Positions 24,541 to 33,985 are shown, counted from the first letter of the stretch. The stretch: 64,000 nucleotides of DNA from Bacteroides faecium (GCF_012113595.1 NZ_CP050831.1:1922001-1986000); one strand, 5' to 3'. Translations and numbers: made by a program. Notes: generated by a model not told the origin, from the letters alone.

Positions 24541-25548
24541 ATGAAAAACTTTTTTCCTTCCCAGGTAATAGTGTGTGTAATTGCACTGTTTACTTTAACT
24601 TTGCCGGTTTCTGCACAAAACCCGAATGCGACAGATGAATACAAAGAAACATTGAAGAAGATAATGGAGCTTTCCGGAACTGCGGCTACTACGGACGACC
24701 TTTATCCGAAAATGCTTTCTGTAATGAAACTTAATGCGCCGGGAAAAGATGATGCCTATTGGAATGAATTTGCTAAAGGTTGGAAAGAAAAAATAGAAAA
24801 TAGGGTGATCGAAATATGTACGCCTGTTTATAAGAAACATTTGACATTGGAAGAACTGAAAGCAGTTGCCGCGTTTTATGAATCTCCTGTCGGCAGAAAA
24901 TATAAAGAAAGCTCATTGGCTGTGATGCGTGAAGCAATGCCATTATTGGTGCAGGAACTCCAGACAGAGATGTTTAAAGAGGTGAGGCCTGACATGGATA
25001 AACAAATGACTGAGAACAAACAGGCAATGACAGAGTATGAGCAAAAAAGAAAACGTGATAAAGAATTGTATTCACAGGCTTATATGCTTCCGAAAGATAG
25101 TATAGTCGTAGTCCCCGGAAAAGTCTATAAGAACGGAATGTCTACAACTCCTTCATTGTACTCGATTGAGAGAAGAAAGAATGATACTAAAGTTACATTC
25201 GCACAACCTGTTTATTGGGATTCGCAATGGTTGTATTATAGTCCGGGATTCAAGATTATAGATAAAGAAAGTGGTGACGAATATAATGTGAGAGGATATG
25301 ATGGTGGGGCCTCTATGAATAAACTGTTGACTGTTGAAGGGTTTAATCATAAATATATTTATATCAGTCTCCTATTCCCGAAATTGAAGAAAAGTGTGAA
25401 GGATATTGATATCCTTGAATTGCCTCATGCAAAGGATAAGGAACTATTGCCTTCTAATGACGACGGAAAGGCTAAATCATATTTTAATGTAAGGGTGAAG
25501 GACTACCAGGTTTCTTCCAGGAAAAAAAATAAAAAGGTCTATTTCTAG
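24541..25548 (+). CDS. Secreted DUF2059-domain protein
   Basis: A 335-residue protein with a signal peptide ending LPVSAQN. Residues about 30-155 match DUF2059 (YKETLKKIMELSGTAATTDDLYPKML, LTLEELKAVAAFYESPVGRKYKESS), an all-helical family found in many secreted proteins of unknown function. The C-terminal 170 residues are beta-rich and unrecognised. Periplasmic or surface location is inferred. It ends before a long hairpin shared with the convergent gene. Confidence 0.75.
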   Translation: MKNFFPSQVIVCVIALFTLTLPVSAQNPNATDEYKETLKKIMELSGTAATTDDLYPKMLSVMKLNAPGKDDAYWNEFAKGWKEKIENRVIEICTPVYKKHLTLEELKAVAAFYESPVGRKYKESSLAVMREAMPLLVQELQTEMFKEVRPDMDKQMTENKQAMTEYEQKRKRDKELYSQAYMLPKDSIVVVPGKVYKNGMSTTPSLYSIERRKNDTKVTFAQPVYWDSQWLYYSPGFKIIDKESGDEYNVRGYDGGASMNKLLTVEGFNHKYIYISLLFPKLKKSVKDIDILELPHAKDKELLPSNDDGKAKSYFNVRVKDYQVSSRKKNKKVYF

Positions 25549-25558
25549 TTTAAGCGGC

Positions 25559-25592
25559 TGGTGGAACCTCAAATGCATTTGCCATTCCACCA
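25559..25592. terminator. Hairpin between convergent genes
   Basis: TGGTGGAA, then the perfect dodecamer palindrome CAAATGCATTTG, then TTCCACCA, with 3-base unpaired steps on each side. It forms one long stem between the ends of the DUF2059 gene and the gene at 25647. No strong T-run, so it may act by blocking rather than by intrinsic termination. Confidence 0.5.
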
Positions 25593-25646
25593 CTGTATTT
25601 TCGGGTAGGCAAAGTGACTATCCGGAAATACTGAGCCGCCTTATAG

Positions 25647-26105
25647 TTATATACTTCTCTCCGATGTAAATTTGAAGTCGTATTCCGGCTCGTTATCTTC
25701 TTTTATTAGAGGTCTTATCGTCCCTTCAAGAATCATGGATTCGGCAGAACCTAATGCCGGCAATTTCAAAATATTATATCCCGTTGCTGCTTCTCTTACA
25801 AACTTTTCATTTTCATCACTACAGATAATCAGTGTATTCTTCGGATTATATAACATAGGGGTTTCTGTCAACAACTTTTCCAGACGCATAAAGGCTTTAA
25901 GATTGGTTTTTGGATTTACTGAAATTACATGGATATATGATGGCTTCCATGCTTTATTCAGATTTTCGTTTTTAATAAGGGCGGTTGTTTCCGTGTCGTA
26001 TGTATGGACGGTAACTTTACTTGTAATATGCCGGATGGGAGTTTGTGCATGGGTGAAACCTAAAGTGATGCAAAGTAAGCATAGTAATAAAATTCTTTTT
26101 TTCAT
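25647..26105 (-). CDS. Small secreted protein of unknown function
   Basis: The ATG at 26105 (MKKRILLLCLLCITLGFTHAQT) gives a clear signal peptide; the frame open to 26195 adds an unlikely tail. 152 residues. The body contains ALIKNENLNKAWKPSYIHVISVNPKTNLKAFMRLEKLL and NTLIICSDENEKFVREAATGYNILKLPALGSAESMI; no family is recognised. It is convergent with the DUF2059 gene. Confidence 0.65.
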   Translation of the reverse strand: MKKRILLLCLLCITLGFTHAQTPIRHITSKVTVHTYDTETTALIKNENLNKAWKPSYIHVISVNPKTNLKAFMRLEKLLTETPMLYNPKNTLIICSDENEKFVREAATGYNILKLPALGSAESMILEGTIRPLIKEDNEPEYDFKFTSERSI

Positions 26106-26249
26106 GGTTCTATTTTTTATTAGTTTAAAGTGGCATTGGTTTATGCTTTTGAGCCTTTCTTTATATAAATACACTTGAAAAGAGGCTATCCCCACAACGG
26201 GAAAGTATAAAAAAGTTAAATGCCATAAAGAAGCTTCGGTAGTAATGAA

Positions 26250-26292
26250 AAAACCACTGACAACTTTGTGTTGAAAAAGCTGTTAGTGGTTT
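26250..26292. terminator. Hairpin after the M20 deacylase gene
   Basis: AAACCACTGACAAC and GTTAGTGGTTT pair with one small bulge around a 20-base loop, with A/T runs on both sides. It lies just past the stop of the gene at 26351 on the minus strand. Confidence 0.55.
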
Positions 26293-26350
26293 GTATTAAG
26301 TAAAGTAGATGTGATGACAATCAATAAAGAGTATAATGAAGACGGTGTGG

Positions 26351-27418
26351 CTAAATCAGAAGTCCGTCCAATAACTCCAGATAGATTCCGATAGCTTCCT
26401 CTATCTCTTTCAGCATGATATATTCCTCTGCCGTGTGCGAGCGTGAAGAACGTCCCGGTCCTATTTTTACCGATGGAAAGGACATTAATGCCTGGTCGGA
26501 CAGGGTGGGAGAGCCGAATGGAACGCATCCCAATTTTACCGCTTTCTGTACAAACGGATGCTTCTCGTCAATTCGTGAAGAATTGAGGCGGAATGAACGT
26601 GCCTTGGCATCACAAGAAATATGTTTCTTGATTTCGGCAAATAGTTCTTCGTTGGAATAAAGCTCATTGCTGCGAATATCAACTACGAAAGTGCATTTGT
26701 CGGGAACTACATTATGTTGCGTACCTGCATTGATTACAGTCACACTCATTTTTACAGCACCCAGCAGTGGGGATTCTTTTTCAAAATGATAATCGCGGAA
26801 CCAGGCAATATCGTTCAATACCTTATATATAGCATTGTCTCCTTCATTGCGTGCCGCATGTCCGGCTTTGCCTGTTGCGGTAACGTCCAATACCATCAGC
26901 CCTTTTTCGGCAACGGCAGGTTGCATCTCCGTCGGTTCGCCTACGATGGCAAATGAAATAGGCGGAAGTCCCGGCAGTACGCTTTCAATTCCGTCTTTAC
27001 CTGAAACTTCTTCTTCGCAGGAAGCAAGGTAGATGAGATTATACTTCTGCGAAGTGCGACATAGTTGCAGGAACACCTGTAATAAAGAGACAACGCTGGC
27101 ACCGGCATCATTGCTTCCCAAACCATACAGTTTGCCGTTTTCTTCACGCGGAGTGAACGGGTCTTTCCGCCAGCCGTTGACAGGTTTCACCGTGTCAATG
27201 TGAGAGTTAAGCAGGATAGTCGGTTTCTTCAGGTCGAACATCGGGCTGAGGCACCATACATTGTTTCCCTTGCGTCCGGTCTGCATGCCTGCCATTTCAA
27301 TATAGTTTTGCAGGAAATCCGCAGCCTGAGTCTCTTCCCGGCTGATTGAGGGAATGCTAATTAATGATTTGAGCAGGCTTACAGCCTCTGTTGCCATATA
27401 CGGAATATCATATTTCAT
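26351..27418 (-). CDS. M20 family deacylase (ArgE/DapE type)
   Basis: A 355-residue cytosolic zinc-dependent deacylase. Metal and catalytic residues are in place: NSHIDTVK (His73, Asp75), GSNDAGA (bridging Asp104), CEEEVSG (Glu135-137), VGEPTEMQ and the dimerisation segment GKAGHAARNEGDNAI. Length and motifs fit the ArgE branch. Bacteroides make arginine through N-succinyl intermediates, so the substrate may be N-succinyl-citrulline or -ornithine rather than N-acetylornithine; this comes from general knowledge, not from this sequence. It is divergent from the acyl-CoA ligase gene. Confidence 0.82.
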   Translation of the reverse strand: MKYDIPYMATEAVSLLKSLISIPSISREETQAADFLQNYIEMAGMQTGRKGNNVWCLSPMFDLKKPTILLNSHIDTVKPVNGWRKDPFTPREENGKLYGLGSNDAGASVVSLLQVFLQLCRTSQKYNLIYLASCEEEVSGKDGIESVLPGLPPISFAIVGEPTEMQPAVAEKGLMVLDVTATGKAGHAARNEGDNAIYKVLNDIAWFRDYHFEKESPLLGAVKMSVTVINAGTQHNVVPDKCTFVVDIRSNELYSNEELFAEIKKHISCDAKARSFRLNSSRIDEKHPFVQKAVKLGCVPFGSPTLSDQALMSFPSVKIGPGRSSRSHTAEEYIMLKEIEEAIGIYLELLDGLLI

Positions 27419-27454
27419 AGTGCAAATCTTTTATCTATTACCATAATATTTGCA

Positions 27455-27462
27455 CAAAGATA
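27455..27462 (-). promoter_or_regulatory. -7 element of the M20 gene
   Basis: TATCTTTG on the minus strand, a perfect TAnnTTTG, about 37 bases before the ATG at 27418. Confidence 0.6.
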
Positions 27463-27495
27463 GTCGTTTTGCGCAATAGTTTCAAATAAAACTAA

Positions 27496-27503
27496 TACCT
27501 TTG
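27496..27503 (+). promoter_or_regulatory. -7 element of the acyl-CoA ligase gene
   Basis: TACCTTTG, a perfect TAnnTTTG, 25 bases before the ATG. A TTTG at 27468-27471 is 24 bases upstream, slightly far for a -33 element. It is back to back with the M20 promoter. Confidence 0.6.
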
Positions 27504-27528
27504 TACCATATTTACTAATACAAAGAGT

Positions 27529-29340
27529 ATGACTTATCATCATTTATCTGTCTTAGTCCATCGTCAGGCTGAAAAGTATGGCGACAAGGTAGCTCTGAAA
27601 TACCGTGACTATGAGACAGCACAATGGATTCCGATTACCTGGAATCAATTCTCCGGAACAGTGAAGCAGGCTGCCAACGCATTTGTGGCACTGGGAGTAG
27701 AGGAACAAGAAAATATTGGAATCTTTTCGCAGAATAAGCCCGAATGGTTTTATGTAGACTTTGGGGCATTCGCCAACCGGGCTGTTACCATTCCGTTCTA
27801 TGCAACCAGTTCTCCGGCTCAAGCGCAATATATTATCAATGATGCACAGATACGTTACCTTTTTGTAGGTGAACAATATCAGTATGATGCTGCTTTCAGT
27901 ATCTTTGGTTTCTGTTCTTCTTTGCAACAGTTGATTATCTTTGACCGTTCGGTGGTGAAAGACCCTCGTGACGTATCGTCTATCTATTTTGATGAGTTTA
28001 TGGCGATGGGAGAGGGACTTCTGCAAAATGATGTGGTGGAAGAACGCACGGACCGTGCTTCTTATGATGATTTGGCGAATATCCTCTATACATCCGGAAC
28101 AACGGGTGAGCCGAAAGGAGTAATGCTTCATCATTCCTGCTACCTGGAACAATTCCATACACATGATGACCGTCTGACTACGATGTCCGATAAGGATGTA
28201 TCTATGAACTTCCTTCCCTTGACTCATGTGTTCGAGAAAGCATGGTGTTATCTCTGTATCCATAAGGGAGTGCAGATTTGCATCAATCTTCGCCCGGCGG
28301 ATATTCAGACAACCATTAAGGAGATTCGCCCAACACTGATGTGCAGTGTTCCCCGTTTTTGGGAAAAGGTATATGCAGGTGTGCAGGAGAAAATAAATGA
28401 AACGACAGGTGTGAAGAAAGCGTTGATGCTCGATGCTATCCGGGTAGGTAGAATCCATAATTTGGATTATCTGCGTCAGGGTAAGACTCCGCCGGTGATG
28501 AATCAACTGAAATATAAGTTCTACGAAAAGACTATCTATTCTTTACTGAAGAAGACTATCGGCATTGAGAACGGTAACTTTTTCCCGACAGCCGGTGCTG
28601 CCGTGCCCGATGAAATCAATGAATTTGTTCATTCGGTAGGCATTAATATGGTAGTTGGCTATGGACTGACAGAGTCTACGGCTACTGTATCCTGTACGTT
28701 GCCGGTTGGTTATGATATTGGTTCGGTAGGTGTTGTATTGCCGGGAATTGAAGTGAAGATTGGCGAAGACAATGAGATTCTGCTCCGGGGTAAAACTATC
28801 ACGAAAGGGTATTATAAGAAAGCGGAAGCTACGGCTGCCGCCATTGAACCCGATGGATGGTTTCACACAGGTGACGCGGGATATTTCAAGAATGGCCAGC
28901 TTTTCTTGACGGAACGTATCAAGGACTTGTTCAAAACATCGAACGGTAAGTATATTGCTCCGCAGGCTTTGGAAACGAAACTGGTTATCGACCGCTATAT
29001 TGACCAGATTGCCATTATCGCCGATCAGCGTAAGTTTGTCTCTGCTCTGATTGTTCCTGTGTATGGATATGTGAAAGAGTACGCAAAGGAGAAAGGCATC
29101 GAATATAAAGATATGGCTGAGTTGTTGCAGCATCCCAAGATTGTAGGTCTGTTCCGTGCACGGATAGAAACTTTACAACAGCAGTTTGCGCATTATGAGC
29201 AAATCAAACGTTTCACTTTGCTTCCCGAACCGTTCAGCATGGAACGTGGAGAGCTGACTAATACGTTGAAGCTGAAACGCTCGGTTGTTTCTGAAAATTA
29301 TAAGGATATAATTGAAAAGATGTACGAAGAAAACGTGTAA
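27529..29340 (+). CDS. Long-chain fatty acid-CoA ligase (AMP-forming)
   Basis: A 603-residue adenylate-forming enzyme that activates fatty acids with ATP and CoA. Hallmarks: the P-loop YTSGTTGEPKG (residues 187-197), VVGYGLTESTATVS (A5 motif), GWFHTGDAGYF (A7) and ERIKDLFKTSNGKYIAPQALE (A8, hinge). Length fits the bacterial FadD15-like group. It probably charges exogenous fatty acids for lipid synthesis or turnover. It stands alone between a divergent M20 gene and a convergent M16 protease gene. Confidence 0.93.
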   Translation: MTYHHLSVLVHRQAEKYGDKVALKYRDYETAQWIPITWNQFSGTVKQAANAFVALGVEEQENIGIFSQNKPEWFYVDFGAFANRAVTIPFYATSSPAQAQYIINDAQIRYLFVGEQYQYDAAFSIFGFCSSLQQLIIFDRSVVKDPRDVSSIYFDEFMAMGEGLLQNDVVEERTDRASYDDLANILYTSGTTGEPKGVMLHHSCYLEQFHTHDDRLTTMSDKDVSMNFLPLTHVFEKAWCYLCIHKGVQICINLRPADIQTTIKEIRPTLMCSVPRFWEKVYAGVQEKINETTGVKKALMLDAIRVGRIHNLDYLRQGKTPPVMNQLKYKFYEKTIYSLLKKTIGIENGNFFPTAGAAVPDEINEFVHSVGINMVVGYGLTESTATVSCTLPVGYDIGSVGVVLPGIEVKIGEDNEILLRGKTITKGYYKKAEATAAAIEPDGWFHTGDAGYFKNGQLFLTERIKDLFKTSNGKYIAPQALETKLVIDRYIDQIAIIADQRKFVSALIVPVYGYVKEYAKEKGIEYKDMAELLQHPKIVGLFRARIETLQQQFAHYEQIKRFTLLPEPFSMERGELTNTLKLKRSVVSENYKDIIEKMYEENV

Positions 29341-29360
29341 AGCGATAAGGCATAAATGAT

Positions 29361-29405
29361 AAACGGTGAACAAGGATGCGAAATAATGCAGCTTGTTCAC
29401 CGTTT
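29361..29405. terminator. Strong bidirectional terminator
   Basis: Perfect 14-base stem (AAACGGTGAACAAG and its complement) with a 17-base loop, between the convergent acyl-CoA ligase and M16 protease genes. Confidence 0.85.
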
Positions 29406-29436
29406 GGCGTTTATTGATTAGTTGTTTCTTTTCTTT

Positions 29437-32355
29437 TTAATAGCCGAAGATTTGTTTCTGTGTCAGTTCTTCAATAGGACCGATTGTCTTCAACTTATCC
29501 AGTTCCAGGTCTTTTTTGTCTCCCAGGATGCAATAAACATAGGTACGTCCTTTCACCCATTGCTTTTGGAAATCGGCGATGTCTTTCAATGTCATATTTT
29601 GCACATCATTGTAAAGCTTGATACGCGGGTCTACACTTTGTCCCAAATCCTGTGCGTCGATATAACTCCAGATAATATCACCTTTGATGATGCGGTCGGT
29701 GCGCATCCGGTTGATTAATCCGTCTTTGGCTAGTTTGAAGGCAGCTTCTGATTCCGGCATATTGTTGATAATGTCGTTGAATGTATTGACGGCATCAATC
29801 ATCTTGTCGTTCTGTGTCGCAATCTGCGTACGTAATACGTACGGGTATTTCAGATAGCTTGGCGCCATCATGCCTGCCCAGGCTGAATAAGCCAGTCCGC
29901 GTGTCTCACGCATTTCCTGAAAGACAATGGAGTTCATTCCGCCGCCGAAATATTCATTGTACAATTCGCGGACAGGTTCGATGGCCGGATCGTATTTCTT
30001 ATCCAGATTGGAGATTTGCGCCATATATATCTGTTTGGCGTCATAAGGAGCTATCAGGACTTTAGTAGCCGGAGTTTCAAGATAAGGATATTCATTTCCG
30101 GCGGGAATGTCTTTCAGGGTTTCCGGAACCTGATGATGTTGGTTGATGATAGCCAACAGGTCTTTGCTACTGCTAGGACCGTAATATAGGATGCGATGCT
30201 TATAGCTGTTCTGATTGTGAATCCGGTCTACCAATTCTTGCGGATTCAATTTAGTCAGCTCTGCTTCTGTCAGTAAGTTGGTAGTAGGAGAATCAGGACC
30301 GTACATGGCATAGCTCATAAGGCGTGAGAAGTTCTTCCCTTGATTTAGCTTTTCATCTGCGCGGGCTTTCAATATGTCTCCTGCCATACTAATATAAGCT
30401 TCCTGATTGACTTGTGCATCTGCCAGTAACTTCTCGAACAGTTGCATGGCATCGGGCATATTCTCGTTCAGGCCGGAAAGTACAACGTAGGTACGTTCGT
30501 TGCCCGGAGATACGAAGAAAGTACAGGCCAGGCGATAGAATTCGCTTTTCAGTTCTTCCGGTGTCATGTCGGAAGTTCCGAGGTATTCGAGATAGTCGAA
30601 AGCGGTACCTAAAGCTTTGTCGTGGTTATTGCCCATGTCGAAGACGTAGATTAGTTGGAAAAGGTCGTTGGTGACATTCTGTTTATAAAGAATGGGGATG
30701 TCTGACTTTGCGGTCAACTGGTTCAGGTCTTTCTTAAAGTCGAGGAATACAGGTTCGATGGGTTGCACGGCGCTTTCTTGTATTTCTGCAAGGAAGGGAC
30801 TCGCTACATCCCGGTTGGATATGATAGGAGTAATCTCCGGTTTCGTCATCTTCTTTTCGTTCGGATCTTTTCCCTGTTTTTTGTAGATGGCGGCATAATT
30901 ATTTTCTTTGAGATATTTGTTGGCGAAGGCTACGATATCCTCTTTGGTCAGTTTGGACATACGGTCGATGGCGTTCACTTCGTCTTTCCAGTCCGTTCCG
31001 TTGATAAATGAACTGACAAACATATCGGCACGTCCTTCATTGCTTTCCATGCTTTGCAATTGGGCAAGTTTGAAGTTGTTGATATTGGCTTCCAGCATCT
31101 TGTCGTCAAAGTCTCCGGTACGGAGTTTATTGATTTCTTTCAGCAGGAGGTCTTTTACTTCGTCTAGCGTCTGACCTTGCTTGGGAAGCCCGCCTAATAG
31201 CAATACCGAATAATCTGCCAGTCCCATCGGGTAACCGTAGCTGTTCAATACCTTTTGTTGTTGGTTTAGGTTCAGGTCGATAAGTCCTGCCGTACCGTTA
31301 TATAATACTTGCGAAACTACTTGCAAGGTTTCAAAATCCTTGTCGGATGCGCCGGGGAATCTCCATGCCAGTGCAATACTTTCAGCATCGGGGCCTAATA
31401 CATCCTTCACAACCGGTTGGCTGATAGGCTCTTCTTTCGGCAGATTGAGTTTTGGAAGTTCGGGATTCGGTTGCTGTCGGCCGAAATATTTGTCGATTAG
31501 GGCGATTGTCTTCTCCGGGTCTAAGTCGCCGGACATACAGATAGCCATATTATTGGGCACATACCATTGTTTATAATAGTTCTTGATGTTGGTGATAGAA
31601 GGATTCTTCAGATTCTCTTGCGTACCCAGTACCGTTTGCGTTCCGTATGGATGCTTTGGGAAAAGAGAGGAGAAGATGGCTTCCTGCACTTTTTCGTTGT
31701 CACGGGTGAGCGACATGTTTTTCTCTTCATATACAGCTTCCAGTTCCGTATGGAAACCACGGATAACATTGTTCTCAAAACGGTCGGACTGAATCTTTGC
31801 CCAGTTTTCTATTTGGTTGGAAGGGATATCTTCTTGATAAACAGTCTGATCATACCATGTATAGGCGTTGCTTCCGGTAGAACCGATGGCAGCCATCAGT
31901 TTGTCGTATTCATTGGGGATAGCATACTTGGATGCTTCGTAAGAAAGGCTGTCGATGGTGTGGTAGATAGCCTTGCGCTCTGCTTCGTCCGTAGTCTTGC
32001 GGTAAATTTCGAATTGTTGCTCGATGGCGTCCAGCAGTGGTTTCTCGGTCGCGTAGTCTTGTGTGCCGAATTTGTCTGTTCCTTTGAACATCAGATGCTC
32101 GAAGTAATGAGCAAGTCCGGTCGTTTCGGCCGGGTCATTCTTTCCACCCACTCGTACGGCGATAAATGTTTGAATGCGTGGAGTTTCCTTGTTTACGGTA
32201 AGGTAAACTTTTAGTCCGTTGTCCAGTGTGTAAATGCGGGCTTTTAGCGGGTCATAGGGCACTGTCTCGTAGCTGTACTTCTCTGGTGCGCTACAACTGC
32301 CGATCACTAATGCGAGGAGAAGTGAGAAGCATGAAAGCTTTAGTCGTTTGTTCAT
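29437..32355 (-). CDS. M16 family zinc protease lipoprotein (insulinase/PqqL-like)
   Basis: The ATG at 32355 (MNKRLKLSCFSLLLALVIGSCSAPE) gives a lipoprotein signal; the frame is open ten codons further. A 972-residue protein with two M16 halves. The inverted zinc motif HYFEH is at residues 83-87, and the third ligand is in the LEAVYEEKNMS block. The second half (from about residue 550) keeps the fold, with the substrate-groove residues (GLAYSAWAGM), but no HxxEH, as usual. The enzyme degrades peptides at the periplasmic or outer-membrane face. It is divergent from prfB. Confidence 0.93.
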   Translation of the reverse strand: MNKRLKLSCFSLLLALVIGSCSAPEKYSYETVPYDPLKARIYTLDNGLKVYLTVNKETPRIQTFIAVRVGGKNDPAETTGLAHYFEHLMFKGTDKFGTQDYATEKPLLDAIEQQFEIYRKTTDEAERKAIYHTIDSLSYEASKYAIPNEYDKLMAAIGSTGSNAYTWYDQTVYQEDIPSNQIENWAKIQSDRFENNVIRGFHTELEAVYEEKNMSLTRDNEKVQEAIFSSLFPKHPYGTQTVLGTQENLKNPSITNIKNYYKQWYVPNNMAICMSGDLDPEKTIALIDKYFGRQQPNPELPKLNLPKEEPISQPVVKDVLGPDAESIALAWRFPGASDKDFETLQVVSQVLYNGTAGLIDLNLNQQQKVLNSYGYPMGLADYSVLLLGGLPKQGQTLDEVKDLLLKEINKLRTGDFDDKMLEANINNFKLAQLQSMESNEGRADMFVSSFINGTDWKDEVNAIDRMSKLTKEDIVAFANKYLKENNYAAIYKKQGKDPNEKKMTKPEITPIISNRDVASPFLAEIQESAVQPIEPVFLDFKKDLNQLTAKSDIPILYKQNVTNDLFQLIYVFDMGNNHDKALGTAFDYLEYLGTSDMTPEELKSEFYRLACTFFVSPGNERTYVVLSGLNENMPDAMQLFEKLLADAQVNQEAYISMAGDILKARADEKLNQGKNFSRLMSYAMYGPDSPTTNLLTEAELTKLNPQELVDRIHNQNSYKHRILYYGPSSSKDLLAIINQHHQVPETLKDIPAGNEYPYLETPATKVLIAPYDAKQIYMAQISNLDKKYDPAIEPVRELYNEYFGGGMNSIVFQEMRETRGLAYSAWAGMMAPSYLKYPYVLRTQIATQNDKMIDAVNTFNDIINNMPESEAAFKLAKDGLINRMRTDRIIKGDIIWSYIDAQDLGQSVDPRIKLYNDVQNMTLKDIADFQKQWVKGRTYVYCILGDKKDLELDKLKTIGPIEELTQKQIFGY

Positions 32356-32382
32356 AATGTGATAACATTTTAGTATCAGAAA

Positions 32383-32390
32383 CAAAGGTA
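32383..32390 (-). promoter_or_regulatory. -7 element of the M16 gene
   Basis: TACCTTTG on the minus strand, perfect TAnnTTTG, 27 bases before the ATG at 32355. Confidence 0.6.
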
Positions 32391-32403
32391 GCGGATTTTT
32401 GCT

Positions 32404-32411
32404 TATCTTTG
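32404..32411 (+). promoter_or_regulatory. -7 element of prfB
   Basis: TATCTTTG, perfect TAnnTTTG, 43 bases before the ATG at 32455 and only 13 bases from the divergent M16 -7 element. Confidence 0.6.
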
Positions 32412-32454
32412 TGCCCGATATCAGAAATTTGTAAATAATAAAATTCTAAATCAA

Positions 32455-33571
32455 ATGATTACTATTGAACAACTTAAAGACGTGAAAGAGCGCACTGATG
32501 CGCTGAGGAGGTATCTTTGACGTCGACGGGAAGAAAATTCAAGTCGAAGAAGAACAATTAAGAACACAAGCTCCGGGATTCTGGGACGACCAGAAGAGAG
32601 CTGAAGCTCAAATGAAACTGGTGAAAGACCTGCAAAAGTGGATTGACGGCTATAATGAAATCAAGACGCTGGCAGATGAACTCGAACTGTCATTTGATTT
32701 CTATAAGGAAGAATTGGTGACTGAGGAAGATGTGGACGCGGCTTATGCGAAAGCTTACGAAGCTGTGGAAGCACTCGAACTCAAAAATATGCTTCGTGAT
32801 GAAGCCGACCAGATGGCTTGCGTGTTGAAAATCAACTCCGGTGCCGGTGGTACGGAAAGTCAGGACTGGGCTTCCATGCTGATGCGTATGTATCTGCGCT
32901 ATGCCGAGACAAATGGTTATAAGGCTACCATTGCCAACCTTCAGGAAGGTGACGAGGCGGGAATTAAAACCTGTACAATCAATATCGAAGGAGATTTTGC
33001 TTACGGTTACCTGAAAGGGGAAAACGGTGTGCATCGGCTGGTACGTGTTTCTCCATATAATGCACAGGGGAAACGTATGACTTCTTTTGCCTCTGTATTC
33101 GTTACTCCGTTGGTGGATGACAGTATTGAGGTGAATATTTTGCCTGCCAATATCTCGTGGGATACCTTCCGAAGTGGTGGTGCCGGTGGGCAGAATGTGA
33201 ACAAGGTAGAATCCGGTGTTCGTCTGCGTTATCAGTACAAAGACCCTTATACCGGCGAGGAAGAAGAAATCCTGATCGAAAATACCGAAACCCGTGACCA
33301 ACCGAAGAACCGTGAGAATGCAATGCGCCAATTACGCTCTATCTTATATGATAAGGAGTTGCAGCACCGCATGGCTGAACAGGCAAAGGTGGAAGCCGGC
33401 AAGAAGAAAATCGAATGGGGCTCGCAGATACGAAGCTATGTGTTTGATGACCGACGTGTGAAAGACCATCGTACCAACTATCAGACTTCGGATGTAAACG
33501 GAGTGATGGACGGTAAAATAGAAGACTTCATCAAAGCTTATCTGATGGAATTCTCTTCACAGGAATCATAA
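32455..33571 (+). CDS. prfB: Peptide chain release factor 2, with programmed +1 frameshift
   Basis: RF2 ends translation at UGA and UAA. The gene starts at ATG 32455, reads 21 codons (MITIEQLKDVKERTDALRRYL) to CTT, meets an in-frame TGA at 32518-32520, and resumes in the +1 frame at GAC 32519 to give 371 residues. The peptidyl-hydrolysis motif GGQ is at residues 244-246 (RSGGAGGQNVNKVESG). The codon-recognition segment reads VSPYNAQGKRMTSFAS, so the classic SPF tripeptide is SPY here. Low RF2 favours frameshifting past the TGA, giving autoregulation. It has its own promoter and is divergent from the M16 protease gene. Confidence 0.95.
32506..32521 (+). promoter_or_regulatory. prfB programmed +1 frameshift site
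   Basis: AGGAGG (32506-32511), TAT, CTT, TGA, C. The internal Shine-Dalgarno-like element, slippery CTT codon, weak TGA and following C match the RF2 recoding site known from E. coli. Confidence 0.93.
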
Positions 33572-33655
33572 AAAGCAAAATTAGCGAGTGTTATTTTTGG
33601 AAAGTTAAAAGAATTGTTCTTACTTTGTTAGCGTTGAACTTTAAAGCTAACTATT

Positions 33656-33790
33656 ATGGGTAAGAGTAAGAAAAAAACAGCGATAAGTAAGAAGGAAGAA
33701 GAGAAAGCCCAGAAAGTTGTCAAAATAGTATTCGTCTCATTAATTATTTTGGCACTGATTATGCTGATCGCATATTCCTTTTTCGGCTGA
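33656..33790 (+). CDS. 44-residue single-pass membrane protein
   Basis: Starts MGKSKKKTAISKKEEEKAQK, a highly charged N-terminus, followed by one hydrophobic helix (VVKIVFVSLIILALIMLIAYSFFG). No family is recognised. The basic N-terminus suggests it faces the cytoplasm. It lies 84 bases after prfB in the same direction and may be on the same transcript. Confidence 0.6.
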   Translation: MGKSKKKTAISKKEEEKAQKVVKIVFVSLIILALIMLIAYSFFG

Positions 33791-33894
33791 TTGATTCACT
33801 ACAGATTATAGAGATTATGCAGAGAAACTGAAACGGTTACGTCTCAGTTGTTGAACACTCCGGCAAATCATATAATCTGTGGTGAATTTTGTTT

Positions 33895-33942
33895 TGTAAT
33901 GCTTCTGTAACCCATGTAACGGGAATGTAACTTTTCTGTAAT
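33895..33942 (+). promoter_or_regulatory. Pho-box-like array before the porin gene
   Basis: TGTAAC/TGTAAT hexamers start at 33895, 33906, 33915, 33926 and 33937, that is at 11, 9, 11 and 11 base steps. An 11-base period of direct repeats is the pattern of PhoB and PhoP sites. The core TGTAAC-GGGAA-TGTAAC (33915-33931) recurs as TGTAAT-GGGAA-TGTAAT at 51345-51361, before the nuclease operon. Confidence 0.6.
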
Positions 33943-33985
33943 TCATCCGTATTCAAATTGTCATTTTTGTGTATCCTCACAGTTG

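Noticed and set aside
32455..32520. prfB as a pseudogene because of an in-frame stop
   Set aside because: The stop is part of the complete RF2 recoding site with an internal Shine-Dalgarno, CTT-TGA-C, and the +1 frame is intact to the end.
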